The notes under the pieces: model-generated | Told to the model about the DNA's origin: nothing | The model's database searches: none | The model's input: only the letters and a program-made list of their open reading frames with translations | NCBI GenBank assembly: GCA_963575745.1 | Contig: CAUYUJ010017882.1 | Coordinates: 362,895 to 426,894, forward strand | Origin: Prorocentrum cordatum | Lineage: Eukaryota; Sar; Dinophyceae; Prorocentrales; Prorocentraceae | Direction of reading: 5' to 3' | DNA length: 64,000 nt | In this document: positions 30,945 through 40,332 of the stretch, piece by piece | Numbering within the stretch: position 1 is the stretch's first letter | How the letters are laid out: each line of letters opens with the position of its first letter | Made by a program: the position numbers and the translations under genes

Positions 30945-31345
30945 CGACCTGTACTTTGGAGGACGTCCTGGGCGGGGACGCCCCTTCGAAATCGAACCCC
31001 GAGGGCTCCGAATTCTGTTTCGGGGGAAGTCCTGGGCGGGAGAGCCATTCCGAAATCGAACCAGTAAAGATTTCGAATTCTACTTTGGAGGAAGACTTGG
31101 GTGGGAGCGCCATTTCGAAATCGAGCCCGAAAAGTTTCGAAATGATTCCGAACTGTTTGCTGAGGAAGTCTCAAGCGAAACTGTCGTTTAGAGATGGCCA
31201 CACCGTTTGTCATTCGACTTCTTAATTTCTCACCAACGGTTTCGAAAATGTTCGCCGCCTCCCAAAACATACTCGGAACAATTTCGAAACTTTCGGGTTC
31301 GATGTCGAAATGGCGCTACCGCCCAAGACTTCCGCCCAAGACTTC
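30945..31345. repeat. Three direct copies of a 70-bp unit plus an inverted copy
   Basis: The unit (ACTTTGGAGGA.GTCCTGGGC, GGGA.CGCC.TTCGAAATCG, AACCC.GA....TTCGAATTCT) occurs at about 30950, 31018 and 31087. At about 31285-31345 it is inverted (TTTCGGGTTCGATGTCGAAA, TGGCGCTACCGCCCAAGACT). Both strands stay open through it. Confidence 0.7.
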
Positions 31346-31641
31346 CTTCGTCTGGATTTCGAAACCATTGGGCTCGCATTCGAAAGGGTGGGTCCGCCCG
31401 AGACTGGAGCAAAACAATGCTTGAGAAACATTGTGCTGCGGCCCCTCGGCCGAACGGGCCACTTTGACGTCTCCTCTCTTGCCCCGGGCGCAACGCCACT
31501 GACAGCGTCGTACCGGAGCCCCGTCGCCTTACGGGAGGCGCTGCATATTGGCCGAACTTTCGCAGCGGCGAAGTAAGGGCGATTATGCGTCGAGAACAGA
31601 GGACCATTTCTCGAGAACAGAAAATGTACCCTCATAACAAT

Positions 31642-31780
31642 CACCCCGACACGCGAAGCCGTTTAGCAGACGCACCCAAACAAAGAATCGAACATGGCAG
31701 GGCTGTTTAGTAATAAACGCCCAAGGCCGTTTAGTAAACGCTGAATATCGGGTCCGGGTGTTTTCCCCCCCTTTGCATTG
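31642..31780. repeat. Dispersed repeat pair with 25.64-25.78 kb
   Basis: CACCCCGACACGCGAAGCCG, GAATCGAACATGGCAGGGCT and TTTAGTAAACGC are in the same order as at 25.64 kb. Otherwise 31.78-32.2 kb has no assigned feature. Confidence 0.6.
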
Positions 31781-32214
31781 AAGCCCAAGATTGCGCCGGA
31801 CTCAACTAAATTGAACTGGATTGAGCCGAAGATAGCCGGATTTCGCGGGATTAAAGCAAGACAGTGCTGACCCTCAACCATGGAGACAACAGCGCCGATG
31901 CTGAATCAAACGTCACACATGTGGCATTTGAATAAAGGACATATGATCATGCTGTTGTGTCTTCTTCGAAATCAGGCCCACACTCTCCAGCAGCATCCTC
32001 ACGGGCAATCTGCATGTATACGCATATGCAATGCATCTTAGAGTTGCGGACTCTCCTTCCCCAGACACCAGACACGCGAAGAATGTGAATGAAAATCTGG
32101 CTCCTGGAGGCTGGGTTCTCACCTATATCCACTACGCCTCGGCATTTTAACGCCCCTTCCCAGAAAGTCCAAGTCGCAATCCATAGGGATACAATAGATC
32201 TTGCTCGCACGCAT

Positions 32215-32402
32215 CGAAGAAGAGGAGAAAACGGTATAAAGATAAACGGTTGGGAGGTCCGCGCGGACTTCTTGGATCTGCACTGAACCCCCCCTCCCCT
32301 GGCGCGCCGGCGCCGCCAGGGGGTTCCAGCTCAGATCCAAGAAATCCGCGCGGACCGCCGAACATTTATGTTTCTGCAGGTTTTTGTTTCTCGATCTGGC
32401 TG
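32215..32402. mobile_element. Family H hairpin element, copy 2
   Basis: The left arm (GAAGAGGAGAAAACGGTATA, AAGATAAACGGTTGGGAGGT, CCGCGCGGACTTCTTGGATC) is inverted on the right (GATCCAAGAAATCCGCGCGG, ACCGCCGAACATTTATGTTT, CTGCAGGTTTTTGTTTCTCG). The loop is CCCCTGGCGCGCCGGCGCCG. Confidence 0.75.
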
Positions 32403-32404
32403 CG

Positions 32405-32548
32405 CGCACAAGAGTGTAGGGGGAGGGGGGGACGGCTTCTTAGAAGAAGGCTGCATCTGAGGAGGAGCCGGCCTTCCATCTACAGTCAAGGCCCGCACCT
32501 TCTAAGAAGCAGGGGTGCCTCCAAGAACCTTCCTTCCCCCTACTACCC
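32405..32548. repeat. Dispersed CTTCTTAGAAG-type repeat, pair with 50.22-50.37 kb
   Basis: TAGGGGGAGGGGGGGACGGC, TTCTTAGAAGAAGGCTGC, CCGGCC.TCCATCTACAG and GGCCCGCACCTTCTAAGAAG have the same order as at 50.22 kb. The inner TTCTTAGA and TCTAAGAA words are inverted. Confidence 0.6.
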
Positions 32549-32550
32549 AC

Positions 32551-32862
32551 CTCTGAACTTGGCCGATCCTCTTTGAGAAAATGCCCGCACCCTCCAGCAG
32601 CATCCTGTCGCCGCTGTCGCCGGAGCTCCTGACGCTCCCGCGCTCCCCGTGCTCCTCCCCGTCCCCGCGCGCGGCGTTCGCGCTGCTGTACATCCGCCGC
32701 AGCCCGGTGGCCGAACTGGCCGCAAGAGCGCCCCGAGGCGCACCGCGCGCCGGCAACGCCTGAGGCGACGACGGCTGCGAGGTGCTCGCAGCCTCCAACG
32801 GCGGAACCAACATGTGCACAGACAGGTCATTATGAATAGCTGGAGTGCCGGAGGGAAGTCTG
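32551..32862 (-). CDS. Candidate exon, Ala/Ser/Gly-rich, regulatory-type linker
   Basis: The minus frame is open with strongly GC-rich third positions: GTPAIHNDLSVHMLVPPLEA, ASTSQPSSPQALPARGAPRG, ALAASSATGLRRMYSSANAA, RGDGEEHGERGSVRSSGDSG and DRMLLEGAGIFSKRIGQVQR. It ends at a good donor, CAGAG|GTGGGT. The 5' boundary may be GCCGGCAG|ACTTCC. It looks like a disordered segment rich in Ser and Arg followed by a short ordered tail. A related DNA segment (frame disturbed) lies at 33.33-33.42 kb. Confidence 0.5.
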
Positions 32863-33107
32863 CCGGCGCACAAGGGGTATTGCGCAAGAGGTCCGTATCC
32901 ATCGTGCTTATTCGACACCTCCTCCTCCTCCTCCTCCTCCTTCTCCTGCACAGGCACGCGCACGCGGATCTGTTCCGAAGGGCATCCCCACGAGCCCCGC
33001 GGCAGGCGCACAGTGGCCCCCCGCACGAAGCCTCCGCATGAGACTCGCGCGAGCACCACTTCTGTCTGGGCTGATAAGCTCTTTCGGAGCTCCGCGCGGA
33101 TTTCTTT

Positions 33108-33285
33108 GAAGGGGCCCAGGGACACACAAATAAATACACACACACACACCTAAGAGGATTCCCCATGCTCTCCCATATCTTCTGGGCTCTTGTCTTCCCC
33201 CCCACTTCCTCAATTTTCCCATATTTTCTGGGAGATCGACGATTCACTGTGTCTGTGTCTGTTTTGTCCCCTCCTGACTCTTGCC
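33108..33285. repeat. Family L dispersed repeat, copy 3
   Basis: GGGGCCCAGGGACACACAAA, TAAATACACACA, TCTCCCATATCTTCTGGGCT, CCTCAATTTTCCCATATTTT and ATCGACGATTCACTGTGTCT are in the family order. Confidence 0.7.
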
Positions 33286-33499
33286 TCGTCGCTGGACCCC
33301 CCATGCATAGAGCGCGCGGGCCTCCGACAGTGCTAGGCCGGTGCTGCTCTTCGACGGGGAGGGCGCTCTCCGCGGCGCGCCGCGCGCGCCAGCAGCGCTC
33401 GAGGCCACGGCGGCTGCGAGGTGCTCGCGGCCGGAGCCCGGATGCTGCCTAGAAGTGCCCCTGGCCCGAGGTGCCCCCCGGAGTTCCGAGGCCCCCATC

Positions 33500-33760
33500 G
33501 CAGGCCTAGAGATTGCCACCAACACCAATTTCGGCGGTGTGCCTCCACCGGGGGAAGAAGATCCCGATCTCGGTGGCGGTGGAAATATTCTGGCTTCCAA
33601 GGTGGCCGAACTATTACCACCAACACCGAAAATCTAGGATCATCTTCCCCCTGTGGAGGCAACCCTCTGTCTTGGTGTTGGTGCCAATTTCCAGGCCTCC
33701 GACCCCACGGCCTCCAGGGCATCCCTCGCGAGGCCCAAGGGGGTTCCCAAGGGCTCCACG
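33500..33760. repeat. Internal inverted/duplicated AC(C)ACCAACACC segment
   Basis: ATTGCCACCAACACCAATTT.C and CTATTACCACCAACACCGAA are direct copies. GGAGGCAACCCTCTGTCTTG, GTGTTGGTGCCAATTTC is an inverted version of the same words. It is probably part of a foldback element centred near 33.6 kb. Confidence 0.45.
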
Positions 33761-33789
33761 ATAAGCCGAGAAGCTGGAGGGGCCTTGGG

Positions 33790-33885
33790 CCAGGGACACC
33801 GTCGGCAGCGCCGATCCAAGAAGTCCGCGCGGAGTGCCGGAAGATTGTGTGTATGCTGTCCTTGCTTCTTCGACTGAAGCGCGCC
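33790..33885. mobile_element. Family H element, right-arm remnant
   Basis: GCGCCGATCCAAGAAGTCCG, CGCGGAGTGCCGGAAG and TGTGTATGCTGTCC match the right arm of the hairpin family. No left arm is seen immediately upstream. Confidence 0.45.
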
Positions 33886-34028
33886 CCGAGGCGCGGAGGT
33901 CCCTCTGACCCGGCGGGCCTGGAGGATGTGCTTCGGCGCCGTGGGGGGGGGGGAAACTGAGAGGAGGCAGGCCTTCTCAGAACGCGACGGGGCTTCTCAG
34001 AAGCTCCCTCGCCTTCTGAGAAACCTTC

Positions 34029-34208
34029 TGCAGTGGGGGCCCGACCACACGAAACCTTTCAAAAGAAACCCAACCCTGAGACCCCAGGGCGTGCATGGAT
34101 TTTTGGTGTGGGAGCGTCACGCCTTCCACAGCAAAACCATCGACACCCAAGAAATCCAGGGCACCCTGGAGGCAAGCAGGGTGGTTCTTGGCATGGGTCC
34201 CCACTGTA
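34029..34208 (-). mobile_element. Family A introner-like element, copy A3
   Basis: TGCAGTGGGGGCCCGACCAC opens and GGGTCCCCACTGTA closes the element. On minus a G directly outside the TA makes GTACAG, a possible donor (CCTGGA|GTACAG). Repeat M (34215-34340) lies just upstream on that strand. Confidence 0.75.
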
Positions 34209-34554
34209 CTCCAGGGACATCTCTCGGGGTGCTTTCTGACCAGAATCACGAGGCAAATCCAGCCGTGGCGAGAAGGGCCTCCCAGGAGGCCGAAAAGGGG
34301 AAAACGGGGCAAGTGCAGCGGTATCGTACCTTTTCCTCCTCCGATTCTCACTTCCCCCCTGGGCTTCGCCGCCGAACCACCCCATACCCACGATAATAAT
34401 GTACCCCCCCCTATACACATAAGAGTTGATTATCCACGGCCAACATGAGTTTGGTCGGGGGCGCGGGGGCGCGGAGGCCGAACTTCATTATCACGGGGAA
34501 AAGTTCGCCATCAAGCGAAACAAGCAATGCTGTAGGAATCCTGTCGTTCTCTTC

Positions 34555-34720
34555 TCCTTCTCCTCTCCTCCTCCTCCTCCCCCTCCTCTCTCTTTCTTCT
34601 CTCTTACCTCTCGTTCAATATGTTTGTCTACTATCTTCTGTCTCTTTGTATATCATTATGTCGTTCTTTTTTTTTTCTCTCTCTCTCTCTCTCTCTCTTT
34701 CTTTCTCCTCCCCCCCGTGC
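34555..34720. repeat. TC-rich pyrimidine tract
   Basis: CTCCTCCTCC-type sequence, then TTTTTTTTTCTCTCTCTCTC. A similar mixed CT tract lies at 34.87-34.95 kb. This area is AT-richer than most of the window. No gene is seen from 34.35 to 35.34 kb. Confidence 0.8.
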
Positions 34721-35346
34721 CCCCTGAACTTGTTTATCGCTGTGCTTTATTATCAAAGGAAACCGAGGCAGATGAGCTATCCTACACGAGCAGATGAAAA
34801 GTTCAATTTTCATTAAGCGTTTACACAGTACACCTAATAAGTTTTGAACTTTGGATTTTGGCTATTTCCTTCTCCTCTCCTCCTCTTGCTGTTTCTCCTC
34901 TTCCTCCTCCTCCTCTTCCTCCTCTACCTCCTCTTCTCTTTCCATCTTTCTATGTATCTCTCTATGTCTCAAGCGAAACGAAAGATTTGTCGAGGATGTC
35001 TCAAGCGAGACAAGCCATTGTGGAGGATGTCTCAGAGAGGACAAAAAGCCAGGGATGTCTCGAGATATCCTCGGCTCTGGCTCCTCTGTTGACATCTTTA
35101 TACTGGCTCTGGTGGGCAACGTTTATCATCACACCGTAACCGCCGAACTTTACTCTCCCTGGGGGTTTATTCTCGGCTGTATTCGGTTATCGCTCCAAAG
35201 GCGTCCCCGCGCGCCCTGGGACGGGCAGTCCTGGTCCTGGCCCCGCCCGGTGGCCGCTCGCGCGTGCGGCGAGGCGCCCCTGCCCGTGTTGTTCCGTGGC
35301 TGTGGTTGGATTCGTTGCTGATTGCGGGGTACGGCTGTTTTGTTAG

Positions 35347-35513
35347 TGACTACCTACCAGACCACCCCAACCCAACCCGAAGACCCGAATTTCGGGTTGG
35401 GGGGGGTATGGGCTCCATATGTGTTTTTTCGATGTTCCCGGACCCCCCCCAACTAGAAATCGAGGGTAAATCTGAGCCTTCGGGTTGGGTTGGGGTGGTT
35501 TGGTGAGTGGTGA
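35347..35513. mobile_element. Family E foldback element, copy 2
   Basis: The ends CTACCTACCAGACCACCCCA (then ACCCAACCCGAAG) and CTTCGGGTTGGGTTGGGGTG (then GTTTGGTGAGTGGTG) are inverted repeats of about 33 bases. The interior has TATGGGCTCCATATGTGT and AACTAGAAATCGAGGGTAAA. Confidence 0.8.
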
Positions 35514-35804
35514 GTTAGATCGGTTTGCGCTGTTCAGTTTGCAAGTCTCCACTGTTGTTTGTGTTATTTTTGGCTGCGAGCCACCAGTGCCCAGGGCGCC
35601 GCCCTGCGCGGACAGGGCGCGCCCCTCGATGCAGACGAGGATGCTGACGTCTAGATTCTAGCAGTCTGCCCTGGGATGAAAAGCCCGCACGCGTGCACTG
35701 CGGTCAAGCGGCCGGCTATAGCAACCAGGGTCTGAATCAGGGGAATCCAGCTGGGTGGCGCTGCGTCCTTGTTCGGCCTCCCGAGGGGCACCACGACGCT
35801 TTAC

Positions 35805-35941
35805 CACTTCAAAATCATGAAACATCCCCCCTCCCATTTGAGATCAACAGCCGTGTCGATAACGCAAAAACGGTTCCTGTGCAAGCGGGCGTCCGAAAGA
35901 AACCAGCTGGCCCACGCGGAAACCTTCTCCTGGGACCCATC
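35805..35941 (-). CDS. Exon downstream of family A copy A4
   Basis: After CTTCTTAG|GATGGG the minus frame reads DGSQEKVSAWASWFLSDARL, HRNRFCVIDTAVDLKWEGGC and FMILK. This is highly protein-like. It joins in phase 0 to the exon at 36169. The 3' end is uncertain: CAAGTG|GTAAAG-type and ACGGCT|GTTGAT donors are both possible. Directly downstream, two frames (PNKDAAPPSWIPLIQTLVAI and AEQGRSATQLDSPDSDPGCY) are both open, each ending in a stop near 35.65-35.66 kb, so the gene probably ends there. The function is not recognised. Confidence 0.55.
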
Positions 35942-35984
35942 CTAAGAAGTCCGCGTGAAATGCGGCAGAATTTGCAGTGTAGAG

Positions 35985-36166
35985 TACAGTAGGGGCCCGA
36001 CCACAAAAAACCCTCCACAAGAAACTCAACCCTGAGACCCCAGGACGTCCATTGACTTTTATGGTGTGGGAACGTCACGCCTTCCACGGCAAAACCATCC
36101 AAACCCAAGAAGCCAAGGGCACCGTGGAGGCAAGCAGGGTGCTTCTTGGCATGGGTCCCCACTGTA
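35985..36166 (-). mobile_element. Family A introner-like element, copy A4
   Basis: TACAGTAGGGGCCCGACCAC opens and GGGTCCCCACTGTA closes the element. The implied intron is 35942-36168: a GC donor two bases outside the element (CGCAGC|GCTACAG), and an AG|G acceptor 43 bases beyond the other end. The flanking exons keep phase 0. Confidence 0.85.
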
Positions 36167-36168
36167 GC

Positions 36169-36228
36169 GCTGCGGGTGACCCCGGCCACCGATGCAATCT
36201 GCTCCACTCCGTCTGCAGACGTCTCGCA
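36169..36228 (-). CDS. Exon upstream of family A copy A4
   Basis: The minus frame CETSADGVEQIASVAGVTRS has GC-rich third positions and ends exactly where the element-borne intron starts. Reading continues in frame into DGSQEKVSAW in the next exon. The 5' end is not fixed; the frame stays open upstream into Gly/Arg-rich sequence. Confidence 0.5.
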
Positions 36229-36319
36229 CTTCTCCCCCCGCCCTCCCCTTCCCTTCACCCGCTGCGCCTCTGGAGGGGGACAAGGAAGATGAGGGGCAAC
36301 GACAGGGGGGGGACTGGCT

Positions 36320-36480
36320 CTCCGGGGGAGGCCCGTCGAGCTGGAATCAGCTAGCCATCGCAAGTGGATCGGCGATCGGCTTCCGACGTAACACCGCACG
36401 ATCATGGGCGGGGCGGGCTATCGGGCCCCTACCGGCGATCAACAAGTGATTCGGGGCCGATGCATCCCCCCACGAGCCTG
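36320..36480. repeat. Dispersed repeat pair with 38.74-38.88 kb
   Basis: TCGAGCTGGAATC.GC, then GGGCG.GG..TATCGGGCCCC and GATCAACAAG..ATTCGGGGCCGATGCATC (with GATCGGCGAT) match GGCATCGAGCTGGAATCGGC, GGGATATCGGGCCCCCATCG and GTCGATGCATCCCCCC at 38.75-38.88 kb. Confidence 0.55.
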
Positions 36481-36639
36481 TCCCCCCCTACCGTCGCCCC
36501 TCGGAACGGGGGGAGGTGCCGGACACAAGCGTGGGGAGGGAGGTGAGGTGCGGTTGGGGGGCACGGCTGGCTACGACATCGAGCGCGCACCTTCTTCTCG
36601 ATCCTCGCGCGGTCAGGCCACCTCATGTATCATGCGCCG

Positions 36640-36775
36640 ACTCGGGGGCGTCCAAGAGCGAGGCGTCCCGGAGGGGGGTACATGCAGATCATGGCCCAAG
36701 GCACGTGCACAGCTCCGGGGGGGGGGGGGGCCAAGTGATGTCTAGAACAAACAACACATCCATAACATCTGGGGA
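36640..36775. repeat. Dispersed repeat I, copy 2
   Basis: GACTCGGGGGCGTCCAAGAG, TGCAGATCATGGCCCAAGGC and GTGCACAGC, followed by a G-run, are shared with 10.09, 55.56 and 63.95 kb. Confidence 0.5.
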
Positions 36776-37084
36776 CGCATCCTGGGCTGGCTGGCCATGG
36801 TATCCACCACTTCTGAATCATCACGCCCCTCTTGGCCACCACCGGTGCAAGCAAGCCCACTTGGCATGCGCACGGCCTGTGCACTCTCGGTCACACCCAA
36901 CCTTTACTACTTGCTAACTACTGCTGGTTGCTCATTGGCTGCTTCCCATAATCCCACCAGTCCTTTAGGGCGTAGGTGCTCCAGGAGGCTTTGTCTTCCA
37001 TCTACCCCTTCCCCTTCGGGGAAGGGTTTACAATTGTTCCTTATCAATATACACCCCCTCCCCGGCAGACGGCCAACCCAGAAC

Positions 37085-37430
37085 CATGCCGACTCCATGC
37101 TGGCCCGCCACTCACCATCCCTGTCGAAAAGCAAAACACATCTCACTATGCCTCCACACTTGGAGCATGCGCGGCCAACCCGATGCGACAGCCTCCCAAC
37201 ATCCCTGCCAACAAAAACAATGCAAAATAGAATTTGTGGCAAAGTCTTGAATCATGTTCGTGAGGCCTGCGAGCACTTCGTATTGCTTTTGGCAGGGACG
37301 GCGGGAGGGTCAGCATATTCCCTGCTGTGCGCAAGGCTACCATCCCTGACAACAAATAAGACAAGATGCACCTCGCGGCTACATCTGGATCACGCGCGGC
37401 CATCCCGCGATCACTGCCAAGTGGTGGGAC
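37085..37430. repeat. Degenerate direct repeat of about 130 bases
   Basis: CATCCCTGTCGAAAAGCAAA, ...GGAGCATGCGCGGCCAACCC and CATCCCTGACAACAAATAAG, ...GGATCACGCGCGGCCATCCC look like two or three diverged copies. No coding support. Confidence 0.35.
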
Positions 37431-37594
37431 GGCGGGGTGGTGGCGCGTGGCCTGCTGTGCGCAGGCCCACCAGACGCAATTACGGGCATTGGTTTTCGAC
37501 AAGGATGGCGGGGGCCGACATGTTTCCCGATGTGTGCTGTCACCTGCGCCGGCGCACCTGACGCACTCTGCACGTGCCCCGGACGTGGCGCACC

Positions 37595-37815
37595 TGGCGC
37601 GGGCGCCCAGGAGGCCCCAAGAGGCGCCCAAGAGGCCTCCAAGAGGCTCCCAAGAGACCCCGAAGATGCCCCAAGAGGCACCCAAGACGCTCCAAGAGGC
37701 CCCCAGGACCGCCAAGAGGCCCCCAAGACGCAAAAGAGGCCCAAAAGAACCCAAATATGGCCCCAAGAGCGCCCAAGAGTGTCCCAAGAGCGCTCCAAGC
37801 GGGACCCTTCCTCTG
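37595..37815 (+). repeat. CCAAGAGGC minisatellite domain
   Basis: Irregular CCCAAGAGGCC, CCAAGACGC and CCCAAGAGCGCC repeats, as at 3.74 and 57.1 kb. Confidence 0.75.
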
Positions 37816-38211
37816 CGTGCTGCCCACTTTCCTGATCGAGGCAACTCCTCTGGCCATCGTCTCTGGATGGGCTGGTGGGGATACTTTTTCGGTCGCGGCC
37901 GCAAGCGAAGAGGCAAACAACGAGCAGGGTGTCCGGGCCAACGGGCAAGCCTAATTAGCTACAAGAGGCGCACTAGCCGGCCGGCCCACTCACAAAGCAG
38001 CCGCGAGGCATAGGGATCGCTGACGGCGGGGGCTGGTGGGGTCACGCAAAGCGTCTAAGAGTTCACTACAACTACTGTCGACACTCCACTTGTTGATTGC
38101 AGCCTCCCGGGTACACTTCGACCGGCGGCAGACGGCGCGAGCAGACCGCGCGAGGAAAAGTGCCACTCGACCCCCACCACTCCTCCGGCGAGCCAAGAGA
38201 CTTCAGCCAGA

Positions 38212-38357
38212 TACAGTCGGGGCGCTGAAGAAGGAACCCTTTTCGTTGGGTAGTGTCTCGGTGTTCCTTGATTGTTTCACAGCTTGCCTGAGGTTTCCTT
38301 GGATAAAAGAGGCCTCGCTCCTGATCTAGAGTTCCTTAGGTCAACGCCTCGACTGTA
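38212..38357 (+). mobile_element. Family B element, copy B2 (opposite orientation)
   Basis: TACAGTCGGGGCGCTGAAGA, AGGAACCCTTTTCGTTGGGT, GATTGTTTCACAGCTTGCCT, GAGGTTTCCTTGGATAAAAG, TTCCTTAGGTCAACGCCTCG and ACTGTA are the reverse complement of B1/B3, somewhat shortened. TA flanks both ends. Confidence 0.75.
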
Positions 38358-38739
38358 ATGCCCCCCTGCCTGAACTGGCCCTGGATGTGTTTCTTGCTTC
38401 CGCGACAACTCTACGGCCCTCAACGGGCACCTCGTGGCGACCAGCTGAGAAACTGGAAGGGCAGCCCCAGCAACGTGGGGCGCACGCCACCAGCCAAGGA
38501 GGCCCCGTTCGGGGCATCCTGCTGCTGAACGGATGCGAACCTACCTAATTCGCGAAGAGCGGAGCGCTAGTTGGCCGCAGTAAGCAACCGAGATGGGAGC
38601 AAGCGAAAGAGAGTGTTTGAGATCGGCGGCGAAAGTGAGATGGGATAGACCAGACCTTGCATCGGAGACCCTCTGGTCGGTTCGGCATCGGATCCGCCGC
38701 TCACAGGGCGCACGGCGACTTGATGGGCACCGTTTTGGA

Positions 38740-38885
38740 GGGGGCAGCTCAATCGGGGGGGGCATCGAGCTGGAATCGGCGAATAGGCCCCCGATAGTCC
38801 GCACGCTCCTGGGGTGGGTGGGATATCGGGCCCCCATCGGCCATGAATGGGCGATTGGGGGTCGATGCATCCCCCCTGAGCCTAT
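38740..38885. repeat. Dispersed repeat pair with 36.32-36.48 kb
   Basis: GGGGGGGCATCGAGCTGGAA, ATATCGGGCCCCCATCGGCC and GGGTCGATGCATCCCCCC are shared with 36.3 kb. Confidence 0.55.
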
Positions 38886-38924
38886 TCCCGTCCCAGGGTG
38901 GCTTTCGGGCAATAACTCGGGCCT

Positions 38925-39030
38925 CTAGCAGACGTTCGAGACGATCGAGGCACCCTGGGGACACCCTCGGCGCTGCGCAGCTGCTGGAGACCATCCAGAG
39001 GCTGGACCACCGCCGATATCCGACCAACAA
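38925..39030 (-). CDS. Candidate exon fragment
   Basis: A minus frame with GC-rich third positions reads VGRISAVVQPLDGLQQLRSA and EGVPRVPRSSRTS. It lies downstream (on minus) of the exons at 39.3-40.3 kb, separated from them by a family L repeat. No boundary is certain. Confidence 0.25.
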
Positions 39031-39059
39031 ACCCGAAAACTTCGAACCTCGACCGAAGG

Positions 39060-39217
39060 GGAACTGGGGCACACAAATACATACACACATAAACATATTC
39101 CCCATATTTTCCCATATTTGCTGGGTTTTTGTCTTCCCCCCACTTCCCATATGTTCCCATATTTCCTGGGAATCGCCCATTAATTGTGTCTGTGTGTTTT
39201 TTCCCCTCCTGACTATC
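39060..39217. repeat. Family L dispersed repeat, copy 4
   Basis: CTGGGGCACACAAATACATA, CATATTCCCCATATTTTCCC, TTCCCATATGTTCCCATATT and GGGAATCGCCCATTAATTGT, then GTCTGTGTGTTTTTTCCCCT. Confidence 0.7.
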
Positions 39218-39317
39218 CCCCCTCACGGTGCCCCTGAGCTCCGCCGCTCACAGTGCGCACGCCGAGTCCGACTCTCCAGCTCGGTCGACAGCCGCAGCGC
39301 CAGAGAGAAAGAGCGCG

Positions 39318-39590
39318 TCACCACCCGCCCCTGCCGCGCGCACGGCGTGCTTCCTGCGGCGGCTGCGACCGCGGCAGCCAGATCATGTTGAACTCGGCGT
39401 AGTCTGCTCGGAGGAGGGCCCGCTGAGACAGTGGCGGCTCTCCCTCGGATGATCCGCAGAGCGTGTCAGCGCCGACGTGTGCTCGTCCACACCGAAGCCC
39501 TTCCACACGACGCAGGCGGCGCAGCGAGGGCTGACGCAAGCTGCACACCGTCGGCGACACGGAGCAGGGCTCGCTGCACGCACACGAAGG
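39318..39590 (-). CDS. Candidate exon(s) with a paralogous copy at 49.6 kb
   Basis: One minus frame reads CAACVVWKGFGVDEHTSALT and RSADHPR. It aligns with CAAYVVLKGLGGQTFVGAKH in the exon at 49.56-49.65 kb, so this frame is likely the ancestral one. A second frame takes over downstream (GEPPLSQRALLRADYAEFNM, IWLPRSQPPQEARRARGRGG) and ends at TGA (39318-39320). Either a short intron or a frameshift lies between. The family is not recognised. Confidence 0.4.
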   Translation of the reverse strand, partial: PSCACSEPCSVSPTVCSLRQPSLRRLRRVEGLRCGRAHVGADTLCGSSEGEPPLSQRALLRADYAEFNMIWLPRSQPPQEARRARGRGGW

Positions 39591-39678
39591 GGCTGACACG
39601 CGCCCTCAGAATCGTCGGCTCCCGCCCGCCCGGACTCTTCTCAAGATCGGGCCCTGGACCTCTGCGCTTCCATCAGGA

Positions 39679-39955
39679 CTCGTTTTAGATCGGGCACGTC
39701 CCCCTACACCCTGCGAAATGCTTAAGAAATCATGGGTTAAGCAATTCATAGTCTCAGAATTCGAATAAAAACCCAACAATTCTATCAAAATCATAGGATG
39801 TACATTGAAACGTTAAGAATAATCGAGAATCTGGCCGAAAACTTAAGTTTTCTTAAGCATCGCCTAAGGTGTACAGGCGCATTCTGGAGGAACCATTAAA
39901 ACAAGACTCAAGCCATATCGTTTGAATGTTCCTCCTGTCGAGCGACAGGCCCGAC
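39679..39955 (-). mobile_element. Family C introner-like element, copy C3, forming a whole intron
   Basis: The termini are GTCGGGCCTGTCGCTCGACA (minus 5' side) and, inverted, TCGGGCACGTCCCCCTACAC (plus 39690). The intron implied by phase is 39679-39955: its GT is the first dinucleotide of the element terminus, and its AG (AAACGAG|TCC) lies 11 bases outside the other terminus. AACGAGTC occurs on both sides as a probable 8-base target duplication. Confidence 0.75.
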
Positions 39956-39985
39956 TTAAGACTCGTTCCTCGGCAACGATCTGGC
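39956..39985 (-). CDS. 30-base microexon between two element-borne introns
   Basis: The minus strand reads ...(R)QIVAEERVL, entered with two bases after CGCCCAAG|GCC and left with one base before GTCGGG. It joins in frame to LRLPVAPRRDGHWAL upstream and to (I)LMEAQRSRAR downstream (39659-39678). The short length and protein-like reading across two introns support the model. Confidence 0.5.
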   Translation of the reverse strand, partial: ARSLPRNES

Positions 39986-40150
39986 CTTGGGCGTGGCTTC
40001 ATGGGGGGGTCATAAATGGGGGGGTCAGAAACGGTTCCCTTTCGTGCCCCTTTCGGGCCCCTCCGGAGCCCCAGGGGGCTCGTTTAGGTACCGTTTGGGT
40101 ACCTTTTCGGACCACTCTCGCCACCCCCCCATGTATGACCCCCCCATTAC
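39986..40150 (-). mobile_element. Family G foldback element forming a 165-base intron
   Basis: Inside the intron, 40001-40147 has arms ATGGGGGGGTCATAAATGGG and (inverted) ATGGGGGGGTCATACATGGG. The donor GTAATG overlaps the element end by three bases outside it, and the acceptor CGCCCAAG|G is 15 bases past the other end. Nothing else is in the intron. Only one copy is seen in the window. Confidence 0.7.
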
Positions 40151-40331
40151 GCAACGCCCAGTGGCCGTCACGACGAGGAGCCACCGGGAGGCGCAAGCCC
40201 GGGCGCCGTACGCGCCAGGTCGCCACGAGAAGCGCCGCTGCTGTCCGACCAGCCCCCCTCCGATCTTCTGCCGGCCGAATGCTCGGCATGATGTCCCGCA
40301 TGGCCTGACCGGCCTCGAGCTTATCCCTCAC
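40151..40331 (-). CDS. Exon upstream of the family G intron
   Basis: After CAACATCAG|GTGAGG the minus frame reads VRDKLEAGQAMRDIMPSIRP, AEDRRGAGRTAAALLVATWR and VRRPGLRLPVAPRRDGHWAL. Third positions are GC-rich. It ends GCGTTGC|GTAATG with one base left, completed by the microexon. No domain is recognised. Confidence 0.55.
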
Positions 40332-40332
40332 C

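Noticed and set aside
38212-38357. Family B copy B2 as an intron
   Set aside because: The element is in the opposite orientation and no flanking frames with matching phase were found on either strand, so I list it only as an element.
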